Shown in pieces: positions 18,466 through 27,728 of a stretch of DNA of 64,000 nucleotides (the first letter of the stretch is position 1; every line of letters begins with the position of its first letter). The stretch is taken from positions 496,001 through 560,000 of the forward strand of contig NZ_JBEQCT010000001.1 of NCBI RefSeq assembly GCF_046054155.1, given 5' to 3'. The position numbers and the translations under genes were made by a program. This DNA is from Celerinatantimonas yamalensis (lineage in GTDB: Bacteria; Pseudomonadota; Gammaproteobacteria; Enterobacterales; Celerinatantimonadaceae). The notes beneath the pieces are model-generated. The model was not told where the DNA came from and made no database searches. It worked only from the letters and a program-made list of their open reading frames with translations.

Positions 18466-19341
18466 ATGAAGCGACGACTTTTTATTTGTAGTGCTTGTTT
18501 GTCAACCTTTGTGTATGCAAGCAGTGGGTTGCGGCTCTATCAGGCGCCAATGGATGATTCTACATGGGTGGTGTCCGAATCCACACCATTGGCATGTCAG
18601 TTGGATCATGTGATCCCATCATTCGGCGTTGCTCATTTTGTGAGCAAGGCAAGTCGTCATATCAATTTAGATTTTTCGCTGGATATGCGCCGTTTACCAG
18701 CTATCACGCATAAAGTGTTGCTTCGCAGTGTACCGCCCCCTTGGCGTCCTGGGCGCTCGGCTAAAACAGTCGCAAAGCTCAATTTTTATAAACAGTTTGA
18801 TGGTCGATTACATGATCAACCTGCTTGGGAGATGCTATCTGAGCTAGATAGCGGTAATTTTCCAACGTTCTATTTTAATGATTGGTATTCAGGGGGCGGG
18901 GCGACAGCCGTTGGCTTGTCAGCAATTAATTTTCGCAGTCATTACGACAAATTTATGCAATGCGTGAGTCAATTATTACCCTATTCATTTAATGATATTG
19001 CGTTCACTGTCCTCAATTATAAACAAAATAGTGATCAGCTCACCAAAGAGTCAAAAGCTAAATTAACGATGGTTGGCAACTATGTGAAAAATGATCCGAA
19101 AGTCGATATGATTGTGATTAATGGTTACACTGACAGTTATGGTGGACGGTATCCGAACCAAAAACTCTCAGAAAGCCGTGCTAAAAGTGTGAAACAGTTC
19201 TTTGTCACAAAGGGCTTTGACGGAAATAAGGTGAAGGTAACAGGGTATGGTGAAAAACGCTTTATAGCTTCAAATCAAACTTTATTGGGCAGAGAAAAGA
19301 ACCGACGTGTCGTGATTTCCTTAGGCAAAGAAAATGGGTAA
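18466..19341 (+). CDS. motY: Sodium-driven flagellar motor protein MotY
   Basis: MotY forms part of the periplasmic T-ring that holds PomAB stators in sodium-type polar flagellar motors. It has a signal peptide (MKRRLFICSACLSTFVYAS), a MotY-specific N-terminal domain, and an OmpA-like peptidoglycan-binding C-terminus (INGYTDSYGGRYPNQKLSE, SRAKSVKQFF, VTGYGEKR). The 291 residues match Vibrio MotY (about 293). Its position beside rnt agrees with Vibrio. It implies a sodium-driven polar flagellum encoded elsewhere. Confidence 0.9.
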   Translation: MKRRLFICSACLSTFVYASSGLRLYQAPMDDSTWVVSESTPLACQLDHVIPSFGVAHFVSKASRHINLDFSLDMRRLPAITHKVLLRSVPPPWRPGRSAKTVAKLNFYKQFDGRLHDQPAWEMLSELDSGNFPTFYFNDWYSGGGATAVGLSAINFRSHYDKFMQCVSQLLPYSFNDIAFTVLNYKQNSDQLTKESKAKLTMVGNYVKNDPKVDMIVINGYTDSYGGRYPNQKLSESRAKSVKQFFVTKGFDGNKVKVTGYGEKRFIASNQTLLGREKNRRVVISLGKENG

Positions 19342-19385
19342 GCATAATGGCTATGCTTATCCACTCGCAGAGGGTTATATGTCAA

Positions 19386-19793
19386 TTAGCCTTCTAGCCC
19401 TTGCCCTGCTGCTTTTTTCTCAATAAGTTCAATGGCGTAATTGTCGGGGTCTCGAACAAAAGCGATGATGGTGGTTCCTCCTTTTACTGGCCCCGGTTCA
19501 CGGGATATAGTGCCGCCTTGCTGGCGAATTTTATCACAAGTGGCATAGATATCATCCACAGCAATTGCAATATGGCCATACCCATCGCCCAGATCATAGC
19601 TGTCTTTTCCCCAGTTATAGGTTAATTCCAAAACAGCTTCGTCCGTTTCAGCGCCATAACCTACAAAAGCTAACGTATATTGATATTCAGTATTTTCACT
19701 CTGACGGAGCAGTTTCATACCCATTACATCAGTGTAAAATGCAATTGAACGCTGTAAATCACCAACCCGAAGCATTGTGTGTAATATTCTCAT
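19386..19793 (-). CDS. gloA: Lactoylglutathione lyase (glyoxalase I)
   Basis: GloA converts the methylglyoxal-glutathione hemithioacetal to S-lactoylglutathione. The 135 residues equal E. coli GloA. Metal ligands are visible: His in RILHTMLRV, Glu in VLELTYNWG, His in DGYGHIAIAV and Glu in YAIELIEKK. The ATG starting MRILHTML is chosen to match the family; the frame is open 53 codons further upstream, but that extension has no counterpart in GloA. The YcbL hydrolase (7.6 kb) could act on the next step, though it is not adjacent. Confidence 0.96.
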   Translation of the reverse strand: MRILHTMLRVGDLQRSIAFYTDVMGMKLLRQSENTEYQYTLAFVGYGAETDEAVLELTYNWGKDSYDLGDGYGHIAIAVDDIYATCDKIRQQGGTISREPGPVKGGTTIIAFVRDPDNYAIELIEKKAAGQGLEG

Positions 19794-20116
19794 AGATAAT
19801 AGCCCCTTCTTTGTTTCCAATTTTACCTTATCATACGAAAATACTGACAATTTGGCGAATTTCTTCATATTCAGAGAAAAACTGCAGACCATTGGCCGCT
19901 TAAGCACTAGGCCTGTTAACGATATCAGGGATCTATGTATTAATAAGGTCATTAAATGAACGATTTAAAATAACCTAGCTTCCCCAAAGCCCATGCTTTG
20001 AAATATTTATCTTATATAACAAATAACACCCCATTATTTGTAGAATTATCATTTGCTGGATTGGCAACTGTTTCCTAGACTCAATAAAGTTATCACATTG
20101 ACATGATTGAGATGTT
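19794..20116. other. Divergent intergenic region gloA/chemoreceptor
   Basis: No gene is supported. It must hold both promoters. The one structure I see is an inverted repeat, ACAAATAA/TTATTTGT with a 7-base loop (20019-20041), a possible operator. I looked for a flagellar sigma-28 promoter before the chemoreceptor and found no match. Confidence 0.5.
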
Positions 20117-22153
20117 ATGAAACTGAATTCTATTCGAATTAAAATGATGCTGCCAATTATGCTGCTAGCGGCGATATTAGCTGGATTATTGCTGGTGATG
20201 TTTTATCTGAATAACGCACAGAAAGCGGCGATGATTCGTCAATCTGAACATTACTTTGAAGCTATAGCAGCAGTACTTAACGCAGACCGCGATCTTTATC
20301 AGGCGAGACTGGCTCAAGAAAAGCTCTTAAATCAGTCAGGCAATGTTGCCGATAATTCGCGAGATTTTGCAGACAATGCGAAACAAGTATCCGATCGTTT
20401 CAATAAATATCGCGACTATGTGGCTGATGAACCTAGTTTGTTGAAACCGTTTGAATCGTTTGATGCACAGTACCAAAGTTGGCTGAGTATTAGCAATAAA
20501 ATCATGGCTAGTTACAAAAACAAGACTGTGCTAAACGACCAGTTCAGTGGGCTCGACCCACAATTTTTGGTGATCCGTAAAATGATTGACAATGCAGGTG
20601 ACGGTTTGAGGGAACGAGTCAAACAGTTAGAACAACAACATAGTCTTTCTGTTGCCGACATAGAGCGCTATGTCGAAGCTATTACCGAGGTTCTCAATGC
20701 TGACCGCGATATCTATCAAGCGCGCATAGCTCAGCAAAATATCGTGAATAACGTAGGCGATTTTGACGCGAATAAACGTGCGTTTGAAGACAATGCGAAG
20801 CAAGTGATCCAACGGTTTAATTTATATCGCAGCTATCTTGTTAATGAACCAAATTTGACTCAACCCTATGAACAATTTGATCTATTATTTAACGAATGGT
20901 TTCAGCAAAGCACACGTTATTTACAATCTTATCAATCATCGGGTAAAACTGAAGTACCTATTCAGTTTGAGCAAGTAGAACAACGGTTTGCGAAGCTCAG
21001 AACATTGCTTGATCAAGCGGGGGAAATGGTTCGAAAACGCGCTAGAGGGGCTGAAAAAGAGATGATTAAAACCATGGCAGAGTTTCAGCAGATTGCCATG
21101 GTGGTTATGCTAATCGCCTTTGTTATAGCATTAACATTTGGTTACTACATACCACGTCAAATAACACGTAATATTGAAAGTATTACCAGCCGTATCAAAG
21201 AAATTGCGGCGGGTGACGGTGACTTAACACAGCGAATTGCATCCAAGTCATCCGACGAATTAGGTGATTTGGCTAATCAATTTGACGAATTTGTCGAGCG
21301 ACTACGTGTAATTATTAGCAGTGTCAAACTTCAGTCTAATTCCCTTGGCGGAATGACAAATTCATTGACCGATGTTTCAAAAAAAGCTTCGCATATTACC
21401 CATGCGTTAGTTCAAGCCTCTGATTCTATTGTGAGTGCAGCCAACCAAATGACGATGTCTAATCAACAAATGGCGGATGTTGCAAAAAAATCGGCAGATG
21501 AGGCCAACCACTCTAATGAAGTCACGCAGCAGGGGACGACCGCGGTGACATCATCACAAGCCGCAATAGCGCGATTAGCTGATGATATTGAGCAAACGTT
21601 AAATCGCTCTACTGAGCTAGAACAAAGTTCGAGCGCTATTAGTTCAGTGCTTGAAGTCATTCGTAAAATTGCAGAACAAACCAATCTGCTGGCGCTCAAT
21701 GCTGCTATTGAGGCCGCGCGTGCGGGAGAGCAAGGCCGCGGATTTGCGGTTGTAGCAGATGAAGTTCGAACACTGGCTACTCGTACTCAAGAAAGCACGA
21801 ATGAAATTGAAACGATCATTGAGCAACTTAAAACTAACGTTTCCGCCTCATCGGTAGCGATTAAGACTAGCCGCAGCAATGCTGAAAAAACGACTGAAAC
21901 ATTTAAGGAAATGAGTGAAATATTTAACACCTTAACGACGTCATTTTATGAAGTGCAGCAGATGGCTCAGCAAACATCGCAAGCCACTCAAGAACAGGCT
22001 GTGGTTTCTCAGTCCATTATGGATAACTTATTAGGGCTAAAAGAGCAAACAGATGGGGTAGAAGAGGTATCAGGGTTGATTGGTTCACACTCACAAAAAA
22101 TTTCCGATCTCTATCAGAAACTTGATGCAGAAGTTGGCAATTTTAAAGTGTAG
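20117..22153 (+). CDS. Methyl-accepting chemotaxis protein with duplicated helical sensor module
   Basis: Transmembrane chemoreceptor. TM1 lies at about residues 10-30 and TM2 at about 322-345 (VVMLIAFVIALTFGYYIP). The roughly 290-residue periplasmic part contains two similar halves. EHYFEAIAAVLNADRDLYQA (about 43-62) aligns with ERYVEAITEVLNADRDIYQA (about 187-206). Both continue with FxDNAKQVxxRFNxYRxYxxxEP. This resembles helical-bundle sensors such as the HBM type. HAMP and the signalling hairpin follow, with EQTNLLALNAAIEAARAGEQ and GRGFAVVADEVRTLA. The ligand is unknown. I see no C-terminal CheR-docking pentapeptide (it ends EVGNFKV). Confidence 0.92.
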   Translation: MKLNSIRIKMMLPIMLLAAILAGLLLVMFYLNNAQKAAMIRQSEHYFEAIAAVLNADRDLYQARLAQEKLLNQSGNVADNSRDFADNAKQVSDRFNKYRDYVADEPSLLKPFESFDAQYQSWLSISNKIMASYKNKTVLNDQFSGLDPQFLVIRKMIDNAGDGLRERVKQLEQQHSLSVADIERYVEAITEVLNADRDIYQARIAQQNIVNNVGDFDANKRAFEDNAKQVIQRFNLYRSYLVNEPNLTQPYEQFDLLFNEWFQQSTRYLQSYQSSGKTEVPIQFEQVEQRFAKLRTLLDQAGEMVRKRARGAEKEMIKTMAEFQQIAMVVMLIAFVIALTFGYYIPRQITRNIESITSRIKEIAAGDGDLTQRIASKSSDELGDLANQFDEFVERLRVIISSVKLQSNSLGGMTNSLTDVSKKASHITHALVQASDSIVSAANQMTMSNQQMADVAKKSADEANHSNEVTQQGTTAVTSSQAAIARLADDIEQTLNRSTELEQSSSAISSVLEVIRKIAEQTNLLALNAAIEAARAGEQGRGFAVVADEVRTLATRTQESTNEIETIIEQLKTNVSASSVAIKTSRSNAEKTTETFKEMSEIFNTLTTSFYEVQQMAQQTSQATQEQAVVSQSIMDNLLGLKEQTDGVEEVSGLIGSHSQKISDLYQKLDAEVGNFKV

Positions 22154-22495
22154 TGACTGCCTGTCATTTATTATAACAATATGATTTTCTTTCAGTATCT
22201 AAATTAAAAGGGGATCATGAAAACGAGAAACGAGTCAGTTGATAATGTGTGCAACACTATTATTTGATTTTGGTGTTGAAAAGCAGGGCGCGATAACAAC
22301 TGACTTTCTTCTCTACTTCAACCATGGTGATTATCTGAAATTAGCGTAGCCCCTCTGATACGCAGATAATGGGAGTCATTGAATTAACCTGAAATAATTT
22401 ATCTCAAAGAGCCGTTGACCATGCTCTTTCACCATTATTAGCGCATTGTGAGCGAGCTAGATGCTCTATGCCACTTGAGTCATAAAGACCGCTTA
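22154..22495. other. Intergenic region, chemoreceptor to nth
   Basis: No supported gene. A weak hairpin AAAGAGC/GCTCTTT (22406-22429) without a T-tract may end one of the two convergent transcripts. A 16-codon frame with an AAGGGG site begins at 22217, but it is too short to support. Confidence 0.4.
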
Positions 22496-23128
22496 TTATT
22501 CTGTCTTTGAGTCAAATTCACATAGATCTTCAATGATACAGGAGCCGCAGCGGGGTTTGCGGGCGATGCAAGTATATCGTCCATGCAATATGAGCCAGTG
22601 GTGAACATCCACTTTAAATTCAGCCGGAACTACTTTAATTAGTTTTTGTTCTACTTGATCAACATTTTTCCCCATAGCAAATTTGGTGCGATTAGAGACT
22701 CGAAAAATATGGGTATCCACCGCGATCGTCGGCCAACCAAAAGCAGTATTGAGAACGACATTCGCAGTCTTGCGACCTACGCCAGGTAACGCTTCAAGCG
22801 CTGCACGATCTTCTGGAACTTGACTACCATGTTGATCGATTAAGATCCGGCAGGTTTTGATGACATTCTCTGCTTTTGAGTTATATAAGCCGATTGTGCG
22901 AATATACGCTTTGAGACCATCAACACCGAGTGTCCAAATGCTCTCAGGTGTATTGGCGATAGGGTAAAGCTTAGCCGTTGCTTTATTCACGGAAACATCG
23001 GTCGCTTGAGCCGATAGCATCACGGCAATGAGTAATTCAAATGGACTATCAAATGTAAGCTCAGTCGTCGGATTGGGGTTTTCATCGCGAAGTCGACTTA
23101 AGATCTCTTTGCGTTTTTGGTTATTCAC
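22496..23128 (-). CDS. nth: Endonuclease III
   Basis: DNA glycosylase/AP lyase for oxidised pyrimidines. The helix-hairpin-helix LPGVGRKTANVVLN contains catalytic Lys120, and Asp138 is in AVDTHIFRVSNR; both match E. coli numbering. The C-terminal 4Fe-4S loop has four Cys in C-x6-C-x2-C-x5-C (CIARKPRCGSCIIEDLC). It has 210 residues against 211. Its start overlaps the rsxE stop by 4 bp, as the last gene of rsxABCDGE-nth; the same arrangement occurs in E. coli. Confidence 0.97.
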   Translation of the reverse strand: MNNQKRKEILSRLRDENPNPTTELTFDSPFELLIAVMLSAQATDVSVNKATAKLYPIANTPESIWTLGVDGLKAYIRTIGLYNSKAENVIKTCRILIDQHGSQVPEDRAALEALPGVGRKTANVVLNTAFGWPTIAVDTHIFRVSNRTKFAMGKNVDQVEQKLIKVVPAEFKVDVHHWLILHGRYTCIARKPRCGSCIIEDLCEFDSKTE

Positions 23129-23820
23129 AACACGCTGACCTCTTCAGATCGATCACTCAATGCTACTTGATGTTCACTAGCGCGTTGCTGCAGTTTTTGA
23201 TCAATGACATATTTAAGCGCAATCAATAAGCCCAATCCCATAAAAGCACCAGGGGGAAGGATGGCCAATAACATGTGTTGATTAAAGTGAAACACTTCGA
23301 CCCGCAATACGCTAGCCCATTGTCCTAGTAGTAAATTGGCGCCATCAAATAAAGTACCATTACCGATAATTTCACGAATAGCCCCTAGCACAAACAAAAT
23401 AGCGGTGAAACCTAGCCCCATCATGAATCCATCAAATGCAGCCGCTGGGGCACTATTCTTTGCTGCAAAGGCTTCAGCACGGCCGATAATAATACAGTTG
23501 GTGACAATCAGTGGAATAAAGATCCCCAAATTCAAATATAGGCTATAGAGATAAGCATTCATTAACAGCTGCACGCAGGTGACTAGGCTTGCAATAATGA
23601 TGACAAATACTGGGATCCGAATTTCATTGGGCACCCATCGTCGAATCAGAGAAATAAGTGTATTCGATGCAATTAACACTAACATTGTGGCAAATCCAAG
23701 CCCCAAGGCGTTAGTGACAGTTGCAGTGACTGCGAGCATCGGACACAATCCCAAGCGTTGTACTAACGCAGGGTTATTTTTCCACAAACCTTGTAAAGCT
23801 ATTTCACGATATTGGCTCAT
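23125..23820 (-). CDS. rsxE: Rsx/Rnf electron transport complex subunit E
   Basis: Six-helix inner-membrane subunit. Conserved segments include QGLWKNNPALVQRLGLCPML, FIPLIVTNCIIIGRAEAFA and LREIIGNGTLFDG-like motifs (here IREIIGNGTLFDGANLLLG). The ATG beginning MSQYREIALQ has CGGAGA upstream and gives 231 residues, equal to E. coli RsxE. The complex moves electrons between NADH and ferredoxin-type carriers and in E. coli keeps SoxR reduced. The start lies 2 bp after the rsxG stop. Confidence 0.95.
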   Translation of the reverse strand: MSQYREIALQGLWKNNPALVQRLGLCPMLAVTATVTNALGLGFATMLVLIASNTLISLIRRWVPNEIRIPVFVIIIASLVTCVQLLMNAYLYSLYLNLGIFIPLIVTNCIIIGRAEAFAAKNSAPAAAFDGFMMGLGFTAILFVLGAIREIIGNGTLFDGANLLLGQWASVLRVEVFHFNQHMLLAILPPGAFMGLGLLIALKYVIDQKLQQRASEHQVALSDRSEEVSVL

Positions 23821-23822
23821 GT

Positions 23823-24452
23823 TTAATCTCCGCATTTCTGATGACTAGAAATAATCTCATCAGCTTTTAACTGGTTGAGCTCTAGCGTGTGTTTTATCGC
23901 TTTAACCACTGCTCGAGGGGTAATGGTTGCACCACTAAATTGGTCAAACATACCGCCATCTTTTTTTACTGCCCAGCGGCTATCATTGGAGCTGCGTAAG
24001 CGCTTACCGGTAAAATCTAAGATCCAATTCGTTTTACGTAGCTCAATTTTATCCCCTAATCCTGGGGTTTCATTCTCACTGATCACTCGTACCCCGGACA
24101 CTATCCCATTGCGTAGTACTCCGACTAATAGCTGAATATTGCCATTATAGCCATCTGGAGCAGTGGTTTGATAAGCGATGCCTTGCACTTGTCCATTTTT
24201 TCGGGCAATCCATACCTTATGCAATTCATTGTTCCCCAAATACTCAGGATAGTGAATCAGGCGACAGCTTTTTAACAATGCAGGGTTCACTAAATCTGCA
24301 GGTAGTACCTGTTTTAGTGAACGGCTCAATTTAGCCTGCTGTTGCTGCAATATTTTGGGGCCGGTTAATTGATTGGTGAAGACCACAAATAGAGTACAGA
24401 TTAGGGCAAATAATGCCAATAAAACCGCATTTTTTACAACCGGGTTATTCAT
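23823..24452 (-). CDS. rsxG: Rsx/Rnf electron transport complex subunit G
   Basis: Single-pass subunit with a periplasmic flavin-binding domain. TM is at about residues 8-28 (AVLLALFALICTLFVVF). The covalent FMN site is Thr176 in the S-G-A-T motif of QFSGATITPRAVVKAIK. ENETPGLGDKIEL and WAVKKDGG are family hallmarks. The start is the ATG beginning MNNPVVKNAV with GGAAAA upstream, overlapping rsxD by 8 bp. A GTG ten codons earlier is open but lacks a ribosome site. Confidence 0.95.
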   Translation of the reverse strand: MNNPVVKNAVLLALFALICTLFVVFTNQLTGPKILQQQQAKLSRSLKQVLPADLVNPALLKSCRLIHYPEYLGNNELHKVWIARKNGQVQGIAYQTTAPDGYNGNIQLLVGVLRNGIVSGVRVISENETPGLGDKIELRKTNWILDFTGKRLRSSNDSRWAVKKDGGMFDQFSGATITPRAVVKAIKHTLELNQLKADEIISSHQKCGD

Positions 24453-25512
24453 GAGATGATTTTCCCTTATAACCGTAAACACGAGGTTGGGTGAGGTGAT
24501 CGATCAAAGGCACGCACATATTAGCAATCAAGACGCCAAAGGCCACTCCATCGGGGTATCCTCCAAAATGGCGGATCAAAAATACTAAGGCGCCCACTAA
24601 ACTTGCGTAGATGAGTCGCCCTTTGTTCGTCGTTGAGGCGGTGACAGGATCAGTAAGGATGAAGAAAGCACCAAACATGGTCGCACCAGAGAATAATTCT
24701 ATCAGCGGTGATGCAATGCGCTCGGGGGCGTACGCATGACCAATAGCACTTAACACTAACATGGTCGCTATAAATGCCAGTGGAATGTGCCAGCGGATCA
24801 CCCGGCGCCACAACAAAAATAGGCCCCCGACAAGAAATGCCCCGTTTATTGCACCCCAGCCGATGCCTGCAAAATCACCAAATAAGGGTGAGGTCACAAC
24901 TTGCGCGGCGCTGCGGCCCACAGTTAACCCCGTACGCAGTGCATCAAGTGGTGTGGCTTGGGTGATGGCGTCTGCACTTGTTGCCATTTGATGCAAACTA
25001 AATCCATCGGAAGTAAATCCAGTGAAAATGAGACTTATACCATCCCAATTGGTGAAGGGATTACCGAGTAGATCCTGTGGTAATAGCCAGCCGGTCATTG
25101 CGACAGGAAAGGAGATCAACAAAAACACATAAGCTGCCATTGCGGGATTAAATATATTTTGTCCTAAACCGCCATAAATATGTTTGGCGAGCAATATAGC
25201 AAAGAGTGTACCGAGAATGCTCACCCACCATGGCGCATAGCCGGGCAACGACAATCCTAATAATACAGCGGTGACGAATGCACTATTGTCTGACAAGATC
25301 GCCAAAACAGGGCGTTTGCGAAGCGCTACCACAATGCCTTCTGTGATCCACGCGGTGATTATACATAACGCTATCTGGATCAGATGACCGATCCCAAAAT
25401 AGTAATATTGTGCAATGACACCCGGAATACATGCAAGTGCCACTTGGGCCATAACGGCGCGAGTAGATTGATGCGAGCGCTTAAATGGTGAGCTGAGGAT
25501 GGCCAGTTTCAT
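24445..25512 (-). CDS. rsxD: Rsx/Rnf electron transport complex subunit D
   Basis: Polytopic membrane subunit with covalent FMN. The predicted attachment residue is Thr187 in DAITQATPLDALRTG, the same residue number reported for Rnf/NqrB-type subunits. Conserved segments include LSDNSAFVTAVLLGLSLP, GGLGQNIFNPAMAAYV and GGYPDGVAFGVLIANMCVPL. It has 355 residues against about 352 in E. coli. It overlaps rsxC by 4 bp and rsxG by 8 bp. Confidence 0.96.
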   Translation of the reverse strand: MKLAILSSPFKRSHQSTRAVMAQVALACIPGVIAQYYYFGIGHLIQIALCIITAWITEGIVVALRKRPVLAILSDNSAFVTAVLLGLSLPGYAPWWVSILGTLFAILLAKHIYGGLGQNIFNPAMAAYVFLLISFPVAMTGWLLPQDLLGNPFTNWDGISLIFTGFTSDGFSLHQMATSADAITQATPLDALRTGLTVGRSAAQVVTSPLFGDFAGIGWGAINGAFLVGGLFLLWRRVIRWHIPLAFIATMLVLSAIGHAYAPERIASPLIELFSGATMFGAFFILTDPVTASTTNKGRLIYASLVGALVFLIRHFGGYPDGVAFGVLIANMCVPLIDHLTQPRVYGYKGKSSHE

Positions 25513-27728
25513 AGATTTGATGATTCCTCATTGGAAGAATGTATAGGGTCGGATTGACTCGTCTGCGAGGCATTTGCATCAGACTCGGCGGTTTTTTTCG
25601 CTTTAGCTTTAGCAGCTGCGGCTGCAATTGCCGCTTTTTTATCTACCTTTGGGCGATCAGGTTCAACTTGAACTGCTTGCTCAGCAGTTTTTTTCGCTCT
25701 GGCTTTAGCAACTGCGGCTGCAATTGCCGCTTTTTTATCTACATTTGAGCGATCAGGTTCGACTTGAACTGCTTGCTCAGCAGCTTTTTTCGCTTTGGCT
25801 TTTGCCACAGCAGCAATCAGCGCCTTTTTATCAGTAGCCGCATAAACGGGAGCGTCTTGTTTCGCGCTTTGGGGTGATACTGGGCCAGGCTTATTCGTCG
25901 TATCGACAGGTTCAGCATGTGTTTGCGTTTGTGCACGTTTCGCTTTAGCCCGAGCAACTGCGGCGTTAACGGTTGCTTTGCGTGTGGATTGTTCGCCTGT
26001 ACTGCCGTTATCTTCGCTCTGTCGTTTCGCTTTCGCTCGAGCGATTGCCGCAGCAACTGCGGCTTTACGCTGATTATCAGGAGCAGGCTTAGATGCTGAC
26101 TCATCCTCAGCCATAGTACGCTTGGCTTTGGCTCTGGCCACCGCGGCGGCAACTGAAGACTGGCGATCTTGTACTTGAGCGGTCGATGAATCCACACTTT
26201 GATGATGATCTTGGCTCTGTTGCTTTGCCTTCACGCGCGCCATAGCCGCTGCGATAGCATCTGTCTTATCTGAATGTTTTAATTCTTGAACACGATCTTT
26301 AGCGGCTTGTTGATGGCGCAACTCGCGCTGTTGTTTTTCACGTTCTAAACGCTGATTTCTGCGCTCGGTTCGTTGTCTCGCTCGTTCAGCATCAATTTCT
26401 AACTGTTGTTGCTCTCGCAACTGAACTTTTCCGCGTCGGTAATATTCTACCAACGGAATTTTACTGGGGCAGACGTATGCACAAGCCCCACATTCAATAC
26501 AGTCTTTGAGATGATAGTTTTTAGCTTTATCAAGCTCATTGCCTTGAATAAACCAGAATAACTGTTGCGGAAGTAGATCGGCTGGACATACTTGGGCGCA
26601 CTCACCACAACGAATGCAGGCAAGGGGTTGCTGCGATTGACCAAACTCTTTCTCACTACCATAGAGAATACAGTTACTGGTTTTAATTAAAGGCACATTA
26701 GGGGAGGGAAGTGTATATCCCATCATTGCTCCACCCATGATCAGTCGTGGATAACGAGGGGATTTTTCGGGTAAAAGTGCTGCCACTGGGGTACCAATAT
26801 CAACCCATATATTACGCGGTTTTTTAATCGCATTACCCGCTAAAGTGACTATTCGCTTGGTTAATGGTTCACCATAATCGATAGCGCGATGAACCGCATA
26901 GGCGGTGCCTACATTTTGCACCATAATGCCGATATCTGCTGGCAGACTACCTGCTGGTACTTGGGTACCTGTCAAAATTTGGATCAGCTGCTTTTCACCA
27001 CCAGAGGGATACTTAGCCGGTATTACTTGCACTCGCAGCGAATCATCGGCAACGGCTAGCATCGCCGCAATCGCGCAAGGTTTATCGTCTTCAATCGCCA
27101 AAATAGTCAGCTTGGGTTGCAAGATATGCTGTAGCCACTTGATCCCTTGTCTAATTCCACCACTGTAGTGCTGCATCAAGGTATCATCTGCACTGATATA
27201 TGGTTCACATTCAGCCCCGTTGACCACGAGCAACTCAATACCCGAACGAGACGCTAACTTGATTGCTGTAGGAAAACCTGCGCCGCCCATGCCGCTAATG
27301 CCTGATTGGTGAATCGCTTGAATTAAACTTTGCCGATCATCGGTATTCGTGACAGGCGTTAATTTCTGCCAGTTGTTTTGACCGTCTGGACGAAGCATGA
27401 TGGCCAATTCTTCTCGAGCCGACGGATGGGCACATGGACGAGGTTCAATGGCAACAATAGAACCCGACGTCGGGGCATGGATAGGCGGGGCTGAATACAA
27501 AAAGCTTTGGGTAAGTGCCTGACCGCCTAGTACATAATCACCCACTGCGACAGTGAGCATGCCCGCATCACCGATATGTTGATGTGGATGCAGAATATAA
27601 TCGCCTTGATAGTCAAGTTTGGTTGGACGACCTGTATCAATTCCTTTTTTATGGGGATTGGGATGTATTCCACCCTGAAAATGCCAAAGTTTTCCTTGTT
27701 GGATCTGTTCAAAAGTTTGTAAAGTCAT
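25509..27728 (-). CDS. rsxC: Rsx/Rnf electron transport complex subunit C with Ala/Lys-rich repeat tail
   Basis: Peripheral subunit carrying the NADH/FMN site (GMGGAGFPTAIKLA) and two 4Fe-4S clusters (CIRCGECAQVCP and CIECGACAYVCP). The core ends near residue 430. The remaining 300 residues are a low-complexity Ala/Lys/Arg tail with at least seven copies of a VAAAVARAKAKR-like unit. The last two repeats, containing EQAVQVEPDR, are almost identical to each other. E. coli RsxC has a similar tail; its role is unknown. It overlaps rsxD by 4 bp and abuts rsxB. Confidence 0.96.
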   Translation of the reverse strand: MTLQTFEQIQQGKLWHFQGGIHPNPHKKGIDTGRPTKLDYQGDYILHPHQHIGDAGMLTVAVGDYVLGGQALTQSFLYSAPPIHAPTSGSIVAIEPRPCAHPSAREELAIMLRPDGQNNWQKLTPVTNTDDRQSLIQAIHQSGISGMGGAGFPTAIKLASRSGIELLVVNGAECEPYISADDTLMQHYSGGIRQGIKWLQHILQPKLTILAIEDDKPCAIAAMLAVADDSLRVQVIPAKYPSGGEKQLIQILTGTQVPAGSLPADIGIMVQNVGTAYAVHRAIDYGEPLTKRIVTLAGNAIKKPRNIWVDIGTPVAALLPEKSPRYPRLIMGGAMMGYTLPSPNVPLIKTSNCILYGSEKEFGQSQQPLACIRCGECAQVCPADLLPQQLFWFIQGNELDKAKNYHLKDCIECGACAYVCPSKIPLVEYYRRGKVQLREQQQLEIDAERARQRTERRNQRLEREKQQRELRHQQAAKDRVQELKHSDKTDAIAAAMARVKAKQQSQDHHQSVDSSTAQVQDRQSSVAAAVARAKAKRTMAEDESASKPAPDNQRKAAVAAAIARAKAKRQSEDNGSTGEQSTRKATVNAAVARAKAKRAQTQTHAEPVDTTNKPGPVSPQSAKQDAPVYAATDKKALIAAVAKAKAKKAAEQAVQVEPDRSNVDKKAAIAAAVAKARAKKTAEQAVQVEPDRPKVDKKAAIAAAAAKAKAKKTAESDANASQTSQSDPIHSSNEESSNL

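Noticed and set aside
19338..19362. Hairpin after motY as a terminator
   Set aside because: The stem GTAAGCAT/ATGCTTAT is imperfect and no T-tract follows.
19794..19952. 53-codon N-terminal extension of gloA
   Set aside because: Not found in the family; the ATG at 19793 gives the exact GloA length.
20060..20116. Flagellar sigma-28 promoter before the chemoreceptor
   Set aside because: TAAAG is present, but nothing like GCCGATAA occurs at the required spacing.
22217..22267. 16-codon frame MKTRNESV... with an AAGGGG site
   Set aside because: Too short and unsupported; no similar peptide known to me.
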